DNA from: Leptospira fluminis
Lineage (GTDB): Bacteria; Spirochaetota; Leptospiria; Leptospirales; Leptospiraceae
Length of the DNA stretch: 64,000 bases
Assembly (NCBI RefSeq): GCF_004771275.1
Contig: NZ_RQEV01000015.1
Coordinates: 1 to 64,000, forward strand
Direction: 5' to 3'
Below are positions 45,050 to 53,960 of this stretch, one piece after another. The notes beneath the pieces are model-generated. The model made no database searches and was not told the DNA's origin. It was given only the letters and a program-made list of their open reading frames with translations. A program made the position numbers and the translations under genes. The first letter of the stretch is position 1. Each line of letters opens with the position of its first letter.

Positions 45050-45337
45050 GCTTGGATTATAAGATTTTCAATAAGACGAAACTTTGCCAAAAAATAAAGA
45101 CTTTTATCCAAAATTCGCTTAGAAGTCGTATAAGCGAAGTCGCATTCGGATTGTATCGAAGATACTTACACCAAAGAGTATAGAGCTGAAGATTCGTTAG
45201 GTGTTTGGACGTATTCGCCTTTAAATTGCAATTAACGTCTTAAAGTATGTGTATAAATTCTCTGACGGAAAAAATCGTAAGAAGACAAATCCGACGGTTT
45301 TTTGGGGCCTAAGGTCTTTGTAGCGATCGCTATACAC

Positions 45338-45365
45338 TTGACAGACTCTTCTCCCGGAATAAATT
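45338..45365 (+). promoter_or_regulatory. possible sigma-70 promoter of the 45426 gene
   Basis: TTGACA (45338-45343), 16 bases, then TAAATT (45360-45365), about 60 bases before the start codon. The -35 is perfect; the -10 matches 4 of 6. The rest of the 440-base gap from 44986 shows no gene. Confidence 0.4.
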
Positions 45366-45425
45366 GAGAGTGTCTCGGCTGAATTTATATAGAACAACTG
45401 TTTTATAAAAGAGAAAGAGGATAGA

Positions 45426-46910
45426 ATGTTAGGGATTAAGAAAAAATCGAATATTCGAATTCGAAGTAAACAAGCCGTTTCTCTCGGTTTTGTACTGCTT
45501 CTCGTTGCCGGATCCGCATCCACGGCCCTTTCTTTAAAAGAGATTCCGGATCAAATCGGACCTGACGGGCGCAATATTTCTCGCCAGTTCTTTCAGTTTT
45601 TAAAGATTGCGGCGATCAAAAATAAATACGACGGTCGTGCGCTGGAATTCCACAAATATCTGGATCGCTCCCTGGAGAGGTTCGAACTGAAAAACCTGTT
45701 CAACTCCGAATTCATGCAAAAGGAAGATGGGGGACATTTTGTCACATATCGGGGAAAATTCGCCCCGGATGGTTACCGAGTGAGCCTAGAGAATATCCGT
45801 ATGAAAGAGGTTCCGATCCAAAGTTTCGGCGATTTTTCCGCGGAATTTTCCCTGAGACACAATCCAAAACCCACGTACGGCGGAAATTCTTACTCGGGGA
45901 ATTTGGACGTTTTCACCAACTTAGGTCCCTTTACGCACAAGCATGGAGTAAATGCGATGGATTCTGGACTGAAGTTTTTGGATCCGAAAAACGTCTCCGC
46001 GATTCAGGCACCATCCACTCTGATTTTCAAAAAAATCAAGGATCATGAAGCGAGACATGTCCTTAACGATTTCGATTCTTCTTTTCCGGGACTTGCAAAA
46101 TTTTTGAACTATTACTTCGGCTTGAACTCTTTACTTAACATATCTAAGGAGGGGAAGGGGCAGGGAATTACCGAATTCAATTTCGAAGGAACGGTGGAGC
46201 AATCCTTGGCGTCCGATTTTACGGATCTCGGCGATTATCTAGACGACATAAAGTATCTAGGTTGGGTTAAGGCGAGAATCACGAATCTCCAAGGAAAAAC
46301 TTTGCTCCAGTTCGGCCTGGTGTCCAAGACGGCCGAGTTGAAGTTCCGTTTTTTTACCAAAGACGGTAAGGTCGTTCCTTTCGATTCAAAAGGAAATCTT
46401 TATCCGGAAGAGGCGTTTTCCTTCTCATCCCTGACGGAATTTCCCTTTTTAGTTAAGGCTTCACTCGAAGCGAACCTTTACGGATTGCTTTTGGAAAACG
46501 AGGACATCCAATTGTTCGGCAGATTTTCCAATTCGCCTTCCTCCGGTGTTCTGAATTTAAAATTGACCAAGGTGGAGAAGTTCGAAGTAAGCGGAGCTTT
46601 CGCATATCTGGCTCCTAGTTGGGCGATCAATCTTTTCATTCCGGGAAACCTCCAATCCATTATCCATGAATTTACGGAGACTTTAGTAAAAGCGAACGGT
46701 GGAAAAGGATCCTATTTCGTACTCAGATGGGATCGGGAAGGGGCCCGGACGCTCATGCGGACGCATATAGAATCCGAATTTTTGGATAATTTTTTCATTC
46801 GCTTCGGCCTGAAAATCTGGAATCATAAGGTTCTTCCCGACGAAGATGCGAGAGACGATATTCGGAAAGTTTTCTCTAAAATTATGGACTTAGTCCTACA
46901 AGGGATATGA
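45426..46910 (+). CDS. exported protein of unknown function
   Basis: A 494-residue protein. Residues 12-36 look like a signal peptide (basic start, then VSLGFVLLLVAGSASTALS). The rest is soluble, with no repeat or domain I recognise; a central region near 190-260 is rich in Phe and Asp, and several amphipathic beta-like stretches (FNFEGTVEQSLASDF, ELKFRFFTKDGK) occur. AGAGG stands before the ATG. It is likely a Leptospira-restricted periplasmic or outer-membrane-associated protein, but this is inference. Repeat B copy 3 begins 11 bases after its stop. Confidence 0.75.
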   Translation: MLGIKKKSNIRIRSKQAVSLGFVLLLVAGSASTALSLKEIPDQIGPDGRNISRQFFQFLKIAAIKNKYDGRALEFHKYLDRSLERFELKNLFNSEFMQKEDGGHFVTYRGKFAPDGYRVSLENIRMKEVPIQSFGDFSAEFSLRHNPKPTYGGNSYSGNLDVFTNLGPFTHKHGVNAMDSGLKFLDPKNVSAIQAPSTLIFKKIKDHEARHVLNDFDSSFPGLAKFLNYYFGLNSLLNISKEGKGQGITEFNFEGTVEQSLASDFTDLGDYLDDIKYLGWVKARITNLQGKTLLQFGLVSKTAELKFRFFTKDGKVVPFDSKGNLYPEEAFSFSSLTEFPFLVKASLEANLYGLLLENEDIQLFGRFSNSPSSGVLNLKLTKVEKFEVSGAFAYLAPSWAINLFIPGNLQSIIHEFTETLVKANGGKGSYFVLRWDREGARTLMRTHIESEFLDNFFIRFGLKIWNHKVLPDEDARDDIRKVFSKIMDLVLQGI

Positions 46911-46921
46911 GGGTTTTTTTG

Positions 46922-46968
46922 AAGGGCCCCCGCCCTGGTCCGGGTGGAGGCGGCGGGCTCGTGGGCCA
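46922..46968 (+). repeat. dispersed repeat B, copy 3 (diverged)
   Basis: Read on the + strand it has GGGCCC-CCGCCCTGG, CCGGGTGG and GGCGGCGGGCTCGTGG, the same order as copies 1 and 2 read on their minus strand. It directly follows the 45426 gene in that gene's sense, as copy 2 follows the GT39 gene. Confidence 0.6.
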
Positions 46969-47092
46969 ATTGCCGTCCGTTCCTCTATCATAAAAGCGCT
47001 CTTATAACAACTTCTTTTTCTTGGGGACCTCCTACAAGAATTTGCAAAAAAAACTTTCTTGCCTAAATCACAAAATTCTGATAATCGATCGA

Positions 47093-47153
47093 TGCTGGCG
47101 CGGGCACGGGGTACCACCGCACCGGCCCCCACCCAGAGCAGGGTGGGGCCTAC
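47093..47153 (-). repeat. dispersed repeat B, copy 4 (diverged)
   Basis: It carries CCCCACCC-AGAGCA-GGGTGGGG, a 7-8 bp hairpin matching the core of copies 1 and 2. The stop codon of the minus-strand membrane protein (47150-47152) lies at its edge. With copy 3 it forms an inverted pair about 125 bases apart between convergent genes; nothing else is seen in the 239-base gap. Confidence 0.6.
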
Positions 47154-47671
47154 CTTCTCAACGCCTCTTTCGAACTATTGGAAGCCGAAACAAGAAGGGT
47201 GGTCAGGAGCCAAATCCCTGCAAACGTATAAAATTTCCAATTGAACTCGTAATCGGATTCGCTAATGAAACTGACGAAGAATATGTCCGGCATAAAAAAG
47301 CCGAGTCCAAGGAGAAGTCCTAAAAATATCTGAAGGATAAATAAAACTTTATAAAGCCAGTCGCTTCTCCAAAACCCTCCGAAGAAAAAAACCAGAAAGG
47401 ACGGGAGGATGAAGAATATATTCGTGGCAACCCGTATGTTCTCTCGTTCTTCCGATCCTAGATTGATTCTATAACCGACCCAGCTCGAAAGACTGAAAAG
47501 AAGTTGGGCAAAACTGAAGACGAAAATGAATTTCTCGCTTCCCGATTTTTCGAAGAAGAACTCCTTAAATCTGCCGTACAATTCCGAAAAGAAACGTTGC
47601 CATCCGTGCAATACGACAGGAATGGCCGGAAAAGCGAGGCCGAGGTCCTTCAAAAAGGAGGAAAAAAACAT
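47150..47671 (-). CDS. small membrane protein of unknown function
   Basis: A 173-residue protein with about four hydrophobic segments (45-68, 80-98, 105-128 and 145-163) after a partly basic N-terminus. No family recognised. It starts three bases after the RidA stop codon, so it is probably translated from the same mRNA. Its stop codon is provided by, or directly abuts, repeat B copy 4, so the natural C-terminus may have been changed by repeat insertion. Confidence 0.68.
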   Translation of the reverse strand: MFFSSFLKDLGLAFPAIPVVLHGWQRFFSELYGRFKEFFFEKSGSEKFIFVFSFAQLLFSLSSWVGYRINLGSEERENIRVATNIFFILPSFLVFFFGGFWRSDWLYKVLFILQIFLGLLLGLGFFMPDIFFVSFISESDYEFNWKFYTFAGIWLLTTLLVSASNSSKEALRR

Positions 47672-47674
47672 GGA

Positions 47675-48133
47675 TTATTCTATTTCTGCCGTGATTTCTA
47701 CTTCTACGGGAGCACCGAGCGGAAGAGCTACGCAACCGACCGCAAAGCGAGCGTGTCTGCCGGACTCACCGAACAATTCCAAAAGTAGATTCGACGCGTA
47801 ATTCGCCACGAGATGCTGCTCGAAAAAAGTGGAAGAAGAGGCCACAAAAACACCCACTTTGACGACGGATTTGATTTTGTCCAATCCCCCTACCAGAGCG
47901 GAGATCGCTGCCAACCCGTTTAAGGTGGCTTGTTCGGTGGCTTCCTTGACGTCGCTTACCAAAAGGTCGAATCCTAACGCTCCCGAAACGATCAGTTTTC
48001 CGTCTTTCATAGGAAGTTGCCCGGACGTGAATACGAGCCGGCCGGAACGATTTGCGGGTATATAAGCGGCGATCGCTTTCGGAGCGGGGGGAAACTCTAG
48101 TCCCAAAGATTTGATTTTTTCAAGAACGTTCAA
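47675..48133 (-). CDS. RidA family protein
   Basis: A 152-residue protein of the RidA/YjgF/UK114 family, which hydrolyses reactive enamine/imine intermediates from amino acid metabolism. The family core is present: FTSGQLPMKDGKL, ATLNGLAAISALVGGLDKI, KVGVFVASSSTF and RFAVGCVALPLGAPVEVEITA, where the Arg is at the position of the substrate-binding Arg105 of E. coli RidA. It resembles the longer YjgH-type members (about 150 residues) more than RidA itself (128). Divergent from the methyltransferase gene. Confidence 0.92.
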   Translation of the reverse strand: MNVLEKIKSLGLEFPPAPKAIAAYIPANRSGRLVFTSGQLPMKDGKLIVSGALGFDLLVSDVKEATEQATLNGLAAISALVGGLDKIKSVVKVGVFVASSSTFFEQHLVANYASNLLLELFGESGRHARFAVGCVALPLGAPVEVEITAEIE

Positions 48134-48222
48134 GGAAGTAATCCCTCCGGAAAGCTGTTCCTTCTATAACAGACTCGGCACCCTTTTTTTCAAGCAGTTT
48201 AGAAACGGATTTTCATTTGTAG

Positions 48223-48244
48223 CCCCTTTCGGGAGGAAACGGGG
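48223..48244 (+). other. hairpin in the leader of the methyltransferase operon
   Basis: CCCCTTTC (48223-48230) pairs with GAAA-C-GGGG (48236-48244) with one bulge, followed by GACGGATTTTTC. In the + direction it looks like a weak intrinsic terminator 59 bases before the first gene, so attenuation is possible. Confidence 0.35.
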
Positions 48245-48302
48245 GACGGATTTTTCTTTACCCTAGAGAACGCCGGCAAATTCTGAGAACAAAAGTAGAG
48301 GA

Positions 48303-49103
48303 ATGGATTCGATCTTCGATTTAAAACCGCATCCGAAATATCCTGAGGAGTATCTCGTCTGCTCTCGAACGGGAATCCATTTCTACCGACAGGCAAAAGA
48401 AAGAGAATACGAGGATTCCTATTTCCAAGAGGAATATAAGAACCAATATAAAAAAACGTATTACGAAGATGAGCCTCAATTAAGGGAGCTGGCTCGACGA
48501 AGGTTGGCTTCTCTTTCCCGATTCCAAAAACCGAAAGGGAAAACCTTGTTCGAAATCGGATGCGCTGCCGGCTTTTTTTTAGACGAGGCAAAAAAAGCGG
48601 GATACTCCGTAACGGGGATGGAACTCTCCGAAACCGAGGCAGCCTTCGCCCGGAAAACCTTGGGCTTAAACGTGATCTCCGGATCTTTTTTGTCGGACGA
48701 ACTTCTTCCGAAGGAAAAATTCGACGCAGTCTGCGCGTTTTTCGTAGTGGAACACTTTTCGGACGCGGAGGCGGTGTTTCGAAGACTGACGGATTTGGTT
48801 CGACCGGGGGGACTTCTCTTTTTGGGGGTACCTTCCTTGTTCGGTCCGACATTCCGGACAAATCCGACAGAATGGTTTGCCGGGCATCCTAAGGATCATT
48901 TTTGGGATTATTCGCCGGATTCCCTGAAAAAAATGTTGAAATTGTACGGTTGGCGCACGGTATATAAGAAACCTATGTCCTACCACCCGACTAGAGATAA
49001 GGGTTGGAGAGGAAAATATCTACCTCGTCCTCTATTTGTCCGCTATGCGAACCTCGCCTGCTACGCGGATACATTCCATTTAATCGCGATTAAAATAGTA
49101 TGA
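48303..49103 (+). CDS. class I SAM-dependent methyltransferase
   Basis: A 266-residue methyltransferase. SAM-binding motif I is LFEIGCAAGFFLDEAKKAG near 82; GMELSETEAAFA gives the acidic end of strand 2; FDAVCAFFVVEHFSDAE and LVRPGGLLFLGVPS are motifs of the methyltransf_23 group. A Tyr/Glu-rich helical N-terminus (about 25-75) precedes it. Acceptor unknown; this type often works on sugar or small-molecule intermediates. It overlaps the helicase gene by four bases (ATGA). Confidence 0.9.
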   Translation: MDSIFDLKPHPKYPEEYLVCSRTGIHFYRQAKEREYEDSYFQEEYKNQYKKTYYEDEPQLRELARRRLASLSRFQKPKGKTLFEIGCAAGFFLDEAKKAGYSVTGMELSETEAAFARKTLGLNVISGSFLSDELLPKEKFDAVCAFFVVEHFSDAEAVFRRLTDLVRPGGLLFLGVPSLFGPTFRTNPTEWFAGHPKDHFWDYSPDSLKKMLKLYGWRTVYKKPMSYHPTRDKGWRGKYLPRPLFVRYANLACYADTFHLIAIKIV

Positions 49104-50746
49104 AATTCGAAGAATTAAACCTCGAACCAAACCTGCAAAAAGCCATTGAAAAAGCCGGTTTCGTCGAGCTCACACCAATCCAGGAAAAGGCCATTCCCCA
49201 CGGAATCGAGGGAAAGGACATCACCGGATTAGCCCAGACCGGAACAGGCAAGACTGTCGCCTTTCTCGTTCCGATCATTCACAATGTCCTGACCAAAGGA
49301 ATCAAGGGAGTCAGCACGCTGATCCTCGCACCCACCCGGGAACTAGTCATTCAGATTTCCGAAGAGGCGGAGAAACTCCTAAAGTACACCGATACCAGGG
49401 TGGTTCCCATCATCGGCGGTACGGATTATAAATCCCAGAACCGGGATTTAGAAGGTCTGAACGGACTCATCGTCGCTACACCCGGACGCTTGATCGATTT
49501 GGCCAGAGGCGGCACAGCCGACTTAGAGCAGGTCGAATTTTTCGTCCTAGATGAAGCGGACCGAATGCTCGATATGGGATTCATCAACGATATCCGCTGG
49601 CTTCTCCATAAATGTAAGAACCGTAAACAGACTTTGCTGTTTTCGGCCACTTTATCCGTGGAAGTTATGCGTCTTGCATATCGCTTTATGAACGAGCCGG
49701 TCGAGATCCAGATCAATCCGGACAAACTCATCACCGAGCGGATCGACCAAAAATTGGTCCACTTGGGGCGGGAAGAAAAACTTCCTTACATGGTGAACAC
49801 GATTTTGGATTCAGAAGTGGACGGCCAAGGAATCATATTCACGAATTTTAAAGCGAATATCCCTCGTATCGTTCATACCCTTCGCAAATACGGAATTCCC
49901 GTCACCGGAATCTCCTCCGATTTGGATCAGAAAAAGAGACTGCGTCTGATGAGAGATTTCAAGTCGGGGCGTTTCAAATACATGGTCGCGACGGACGTTG
50001 CTAGCCGGGGGATCGACGTGGAAAACATCGGCTTGGTTTTCAATTTCGACCTTCCCCAGGATACCGAAAATTACGTCCACCGGATCGGCCGTACTGCGAG
50101 AGCGGGACGCTTGGGAAAAGCCGTCAGCTTTTGCTCGGAAACCGATTATAACGAACTGGAAAAGATAGAACGTTATCTTAGACAAAAGATAGAAGTCACT
50201 CCCGTCGAGGAAGAGCTTCTGGATTTTCCCAAAGGAGAGTTCGAACCGTTCGTGGCCGGAGACGCGTACGACCAGGGCCCGAAGGAAAGGCACCAAAGGA
50301 ACGGAAAGCAACCCCAATCCAGGGACGGAAGAGGAAATCGAAAACAGGGAGATCGCAACGGGTCTTTCCAAAACGACAATAGAGATAGAGGACCTCGGGA
50401 CGGTAAGGATAGAAGCCGTGATCGCGGAAAAGGACGTTTCGAACGTAAAAAACCCGAATCCGCCATTCGGGAAGCGGAACAATTTCTGCAAAAGGCGGAT
50501 ACGGTTTTGGGCACTGTCGCTGAAAAAAGGGACAAGAACCCCAAGAATAAGAAAAAAGGAAAGAACCGCAAACCGAAAGAAGGCGGAGTCAACAAATCGT
50601 TCCAGTCCGAAGACCGTTCACAAAACCAGCCTCAGACATACGATAAGAAAAAGAGAAACCTTTTCGACATCAACGAATCGAAACAGAATCAAAGTAAGAA
50701 GAAGGAATCCGTTTGGCGAAAAATCAAATCCTTCTTCGGGGACTGA
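49100..50746 (+). CDS. DEAD-box ATP-dependent RNA helicase (RhlE/RhlB type)
   Basis: A 548-residue RNA helicase with all motifs: Q motif FVELTPIQEKAIP, Walker A AQTGTGKT (45-52), PTRELVIQI, ATPGRLID, DEAD at 151-154, SATL, GIIFTNFKAN, ATDVASRGIDVENIG and HRIGRTARAGR. From about 385 the protein is a long, highly basic, Arg/Asp/Gly/Lys-rich low-complexity tail of 160 residues, probably an RNA-binding disordered region. It is coupled to the methyltransferase upstream and overlaps the amidase gene downstream by 34 bases. Confidence 0.96.
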   Translation: MKFEELNLEPNLQKAIEKAGFVELTPIQEKAIPHGIEGKDITGLAQTGTGKTVAFLVPIIHNVLTKGIKGVSTLILAPTRELVIQISEEAEKLLKYTDTRVVPIIGGTDYKSQNRDLEGLNGLIVATPGRLIDLARGGTADLEQVEFFVLDEADRMLDMGFINDIRWLLHKCKNRKQTLLFSATLSVEVMRLAYRFMNEPVEIQINPDKLITERIDQKLVHLGREEKLPYMVNTILDSEVDGQGIIFTNFKANIPRIVHTLRKYGIPVTGISSDLDQKKRLRLMRDFKSGRFKYMVATDVASRGIDVENIGLVFNFDLPQDTENYVHRIGRTARAGRLGKAVSFCSETDYNELEKIERYLRQKIEVTPVEEELLDFPKGEFEPFVAGDAYDQGPKERHQRNGKQPQSRDGRGNRKQGDRNGSFQNDNRDRGPRDGKDRSRDRGKGRFERKKPESAIREAEQFLQKADTVLGTVAEKRDKNPKNKKKGKNRKPKEGGVNKSFQSEDRSQNQPQTYDKKKRNLFDINESKQNQSKKKESVWRKIKSFFGD

Positions 50747-51807
50747 TCCTACTTTTTCTATCGGGAGGCTCCCCGCTATTTTCCGAAGTTCGCATAACGA
50801 CGATCGGAAAGAATCGTTATGTGCGCTTCGAGGAAATCGGAAAACGGATCCCGAGTTTACAAACCAAATTCGAGTCGGCCATTCTGGTCGGCTCCGTCTC
50901 TCATCCGTCGGGGGAGATTCGTTTTCGAATCGGTTCCCCTTTTTATTCCTTCAACGGTAGCCTCGAAAAGACGAACCTTCCCGTTCTATATCGCGACAAG
51001 GATTTTCTACTCCCCCCGGAAGTAGTGGAGGCGATCTTTGTCCGCCTTCTTTCGGAAGACGTAAAATACGAATTCTCCGATTCGGAACTGACTTTCGAGA
51101 TCCTGCCGAAAGCCGAAAGGCTGCATCTTGCCTCGATCATCGTGGACGCGGGACACGGGGGGAAGGATCCGGGGACTTCCTCAGGAAAAGGCATCCAGGA
51201 AAAAACCGTCTCTTTGCAAGTCGCTCGAATCCTGAAAAAATTTCTAAATAAGGTGTACCCCGAAGTCAGAGTCGTTTTGACTCGCTCGGAAGATCATTTC
51301 GTGGAACTAGAGAGGAGGTCCGATATCGCAAATAAGGAAACTCAGAAAGGGGGTTCCGTTCTTTTCTTAAGTCTACATTGCAACGCTTCGATTTCCGAAG
51401 ACGTAAACGGATTCGAGGTCTATTACCTTTCCCAGACGCCCTCCACCGAATCCGCCAGAGAAACCTCGATCTTGGAAAATAAAATCGTCGGTCGTCGAGG
51501 AGGAACGGATATTCGGAAAATCCAAGCGGGGATGCTTTCTTCCCTGATCCAAAGGAGGAGTCGGGCTTTGGCTCACAGCGTCGAATCGGAGATGAAAAAA
51601 AAGCTCGCTCCCAAGATATTGTCCCGAGGGGTAAAAAAGGCGGATTTTTCCGTTCTTCGGGGAAGCCTAATGCCCGCGATTCTCGTGGAGATGGGCTATC
51701 TGACCAGCGGGAAAGAGTCCGAACAGCTTGCGAACCAGGCGCAACAAGTCCGGATCGCAAAAAGTATCCTGGAAGGAATACGAGCCTATGAATTGGCAAA
51801 AGATTAA
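50713..51807 (+). CDS. N-acetylmuramoyl-L-alanine amidase (Amidase_3)
   Basis: A 364-residue zinc amidase that cuts the bond between MurNAc and the peptide stem. A signal peptide (about 8-25) leads into a 110-residue N-terminal beta domain, then the catalytic domain: VDAGHGGKDPGT with His148, EKTVSLQVA with Glu, SLHCNAS with the second His, and LVEMGYLTS with the catalytic Glu. The start is TTG 50713, inside the helicase gene, with AAGGAA a few bases upstream. It probably acts in cell separation or wall turnover. Next gene overlaps by 20 bases. Confidence 0.93.
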   Translation: MAKNQILLRGLILLFLSGGSPLFSEVRITTIGKNRYVRFEEIGKRIPSLQTKFESAILVGSVSHPSGEIRFRIGSPFYSFNGSLEKTNLPVLYRDKDFLLPPEVVEAIFVRLLSEDVKYEFSDSELTFEILPKAERLHLASIIVDAGHGGKDPGTSSGKGIQEKTVSLQVARILKKFLNKVYPEVRVVLTRSEDHFVELERRSDIANKETQKGGSVLFLSLHCNASISEDVNGFEVYYLSQTPSTESARETSILENKIVGRRGGTDIRKIQAGMLSSLIQRRSRALAHSVESEMKKKLAPKILSRGVKKADFSVLRGSLMPAILVEMGYLTSGKESEQLANQAQQVRIAKSILEGIRAYELAKD

Positions 51808-52552
51808 AGAAGTTTTCGAAAAATTTCTGGAACGATGGGAACGGTTCTATTCCTGGATTTTCGGCTTAGCCACTCTTCCTTCGAACAACGCGCAAGCCAA
51901 GAGACTGTTGTTTTTATCCTATTCCTGGATCGCGGTCCTTCTCTTCTTGACCGGCTTTATCCTTGCCGGCAAGAATCCTCTCAAACTTCTTCTTCCTTTT
52001 TCCATTTATGATCTGCCGAACTTGGATCCGCGCAAAGACGTGGTGATCTACGGTTCGGATGGGGAAGGAGAAACCTTTCCCATCCATCGAAAAGTGCTTT
52101 TGGACGGGAAAGATTTCCGACATGACGTTCTCACTCTCGTGGGGGAAGTGGGGGAATCCAGCTACTTCGATCCTTCCGTTCCGAACGACGCGGTTCATTT
52201 TAGAAATCTGAAAAAACTTCCGAACCTCCAGGACTCGGTCATCGCGATCTGGAAACGAGGAGACCTTCTGATTTTGGATATGAGGAAGTCCACCCTTGAA
52301 GAATTGCTAGGAGAGATGAAATTCCGGATCGATTACACGTACGCTAGCCAAATGACGGAAGAGGAAAAATCGAAGGAAATCACCCGCAGAAAATTATCCC
52401 TACTTTCTTCCTCTTTTAAAGCCGTAGAACGCACCTTATTCGAGAATGATCCCGATCTGAACCGCATCGAATTCAAATTAGGCGGAGAAGCGGAGGAGAT
52501 CCCCGGTTTGGTTTACTCACTCACGGAAATCCATCTCAGAAATCCGAAATAG
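51788..52552 (+). CDS. GerMN-like domain protein, membrane anchored
   Basis: A 254-residue protein with one N-terminal membrane segment (about 45-65) and an outer domain. VIYGSDGEGETFPIHRKV, DVLTLVGEV, the long strand with LLILDMRKSTLE and SSSFKAVERTLFENDPDLNRIEFKLGGE follow the order of GerMN domains, found in the B. subtilis GerM protein and often encoded next to wall amidases. The match is by pattern, not search. The start at 51788 is set by AAGGAA about ten bases before; it overlaps the amidase gene by 20 bases. Likely a partner of the amidase. Confidence 0.72.
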   Translation: MNWQKIKEVFEKFLERWERFYSWIFGLATLPSNNAQAKRLLFLSYSWIAVLLFLTGFILAGKNPLKLLLPFSIYDLPNLDPRKDVVIYGSDGEGETFPIHRKVLLDGKDFRHDVLTLVGEVGESSYFDPSVPNDAVHFRNLKKLPNLQDSVIAIWKRGDLLILDMRKSTLEELLGEMKFRIDYTYASQMTEEEKSKEITRRKLSLLSSSFKAVERTLFENDPDLNRIEFKLGGEAEEIPGLVYSLTEIHLRNPK

Positions 52553-52626
52553 GTTAGGTTTTCGCGTCCTCCCTTCGCCGTTTCGCCTTTTTTCCGATCC
52601 CGTTGCGGCCGATACTAATAACAGCC

Positions 52627-53934
52627 ATGTTTCCTTTCCGACGCTCTTCAGATCGTATTTTATCGGGTCTTTTCCTTGTGCTCGCGCTCGGAGGACTTTT
52701 CGCCGCCGCGGATCTTCAGATCGCTCCGGAGGTGGGAAATATTTCCGACTTTCGAACGGATCGAATCGCTTTTCATTATATCCAGCTTGTGGACAAGGAC
52801 GGAAACGCAATCCCGGACCGAAATTCGGGAAAGGACAATTCGGAAGCAACGTTGGTCATTATCGACCGCGGACAATTGACCCTACTGAAGGACGGGTACG
52901 ATGATCCGTCCCAAGTGCGCGACCGGGAACGGGAATACCTGGCGAAAATTTACCATTACACCCGCTTGAGAGAGTTGGAGCAGGAATATAAAAAACTTCC
53001 GGAAGCGGAAAAGAACGCTCTTCGAACCGCCACCGAACCCGAAGCGTCGGATTTGAAAGTCGCTGATTCCGGTAAAGAAGCTAAGACGGTTCCTTCTACC
53101 GAGAATAAATCTACGGTAAATTCCGTTCTTCCCGAGCCGGAACCCAGGTCCAAGGGATTCGATCTGCTCTTGAAGTTCGACGACGAACTTTTGAAACTTT
53201 ATGGGACGGAAAAAGCCGCCTATGCGGAATATGTCCGCTCCGAAAAAATTTACGGAAAGGATTCTCCCCGAACTAGCTCATTGCGAAACAAATACTCGGA
53301 AGCTCGGGACAGGATTTCTGCAAGGAAGCGAATCCTCTCTAATTTTCTCAGGAATCCCGGTCCGGAAACGAACCCTTATCCGGGGGATCGCAAGGACCAA
53401 AACGTTTTTACGAATCATATGAACGGAATACCCGATTATTACCTTCATTCCACCAGTCCCAGGGAAGTGGACGGAATGATCAGAGGGGAAGAGGAAGTCG
53501 GCAAGAAATACGGGGAATTGTATCGCAAGGCCCGGGACAGGTTGGTGGATGCCGAGATAGAGAAGTTGTACTATTATTTTTGGAACCGAGACATGACCAA
53601 TACCAGGATCAAGGTGGAGAAATATCTCAAGGGGAAGAAGGTCGTAGTGGTCACGGGAGATTCCACGGTCTACACGATGATCGATAAGGAAGGAGACGGG
53701 ATTACGGAGTCGTTCTTCGTGGATTCTCCGGGACTTCGTTTTTCTTGGGGACGGGATATTCCGAATATACTTTCCATCTCCAATTGCACGGACGAGGTCA
53801 TCTTATCCAAGATCAAGTCCCTCGCGGACGAGGTCGCCTCGGGAAGGATACAGAAAAAGGTGGAAAAATTGGATATCACCGTTCCTGAAGAGCAGATTCT
53901 GGAAGAGTTAAAGCCTTTATTAAAGAACCTTTAA
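52627..53934 (+). CDS. exported protein of unknown function, end of the amidase operon
   Basis: A 435-residue protein with a signal or anchor at about 12-30. A charged, partly disordered middle (about 110-160, rich in Glu, Lys, Pro and Ser) is followed by a helical region with KAAYAEYVRSEKIYGKDSP and a C-terminal domain with KVVVVTGDSTVYTMIDKEGD. I do not recognise the family. The frame also opens with TTG at 52603; I prefer ATG 52627, though neither has a good ribosome site. It follows the GerMN-like gene by 74 bases. Confidence 0.75.
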   Translation: MFPFRRSSDRILSGLFLVLALGGLFAAADLQIAPEVGNISDFRTDRIAFHYIQLVDKDGNAIPDRNSGKDNSEATLVIIDRGQLTLLKDGYDDPSQVRDREREYLAKIYHYTRLRELEQEYKKLPEAEKNALRTATEPEASDLKVADSGKEAKTVPSTENKSTVNSVLPEPEPRSKGFDLLLKFDDELLKLYGTEKAAYAEYVRSEKIYGKDSPRTSSLRNKYSEARDRISARKRILSNFLRNPGPETNPYPGDRKDQNVFTNHMNGIPDYYLHSTSPREVDGMIRGEEEVGKKYGELYRKARDRLVDAEIEKLYYYFWNRDMTNTRIKVEKYLKGKKVVVVTGDSTVYTMIDKEGDGITESFFVDSPGLRFSWGRDIPNILSISNCTDEVILSKIKSLADEVASGRIQKKVEKLDITVPEEQILEELKPLLKNL

Positions 53935-53960
53935 GTATTCTAAAGCGAATCTCTCGGCCG

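Noticed and set aside
48199..48861. 220-codon minus-strand frame opposite the methyltransferase
   Set aside because: Arg/Pro-rich antisense shadow of a gene with clear SAM motifs.
49811..50491. 226-codon minus-strand frame opposite the helicase
   Set aside because: Antisense shadow of the helicase core and its basic tail.
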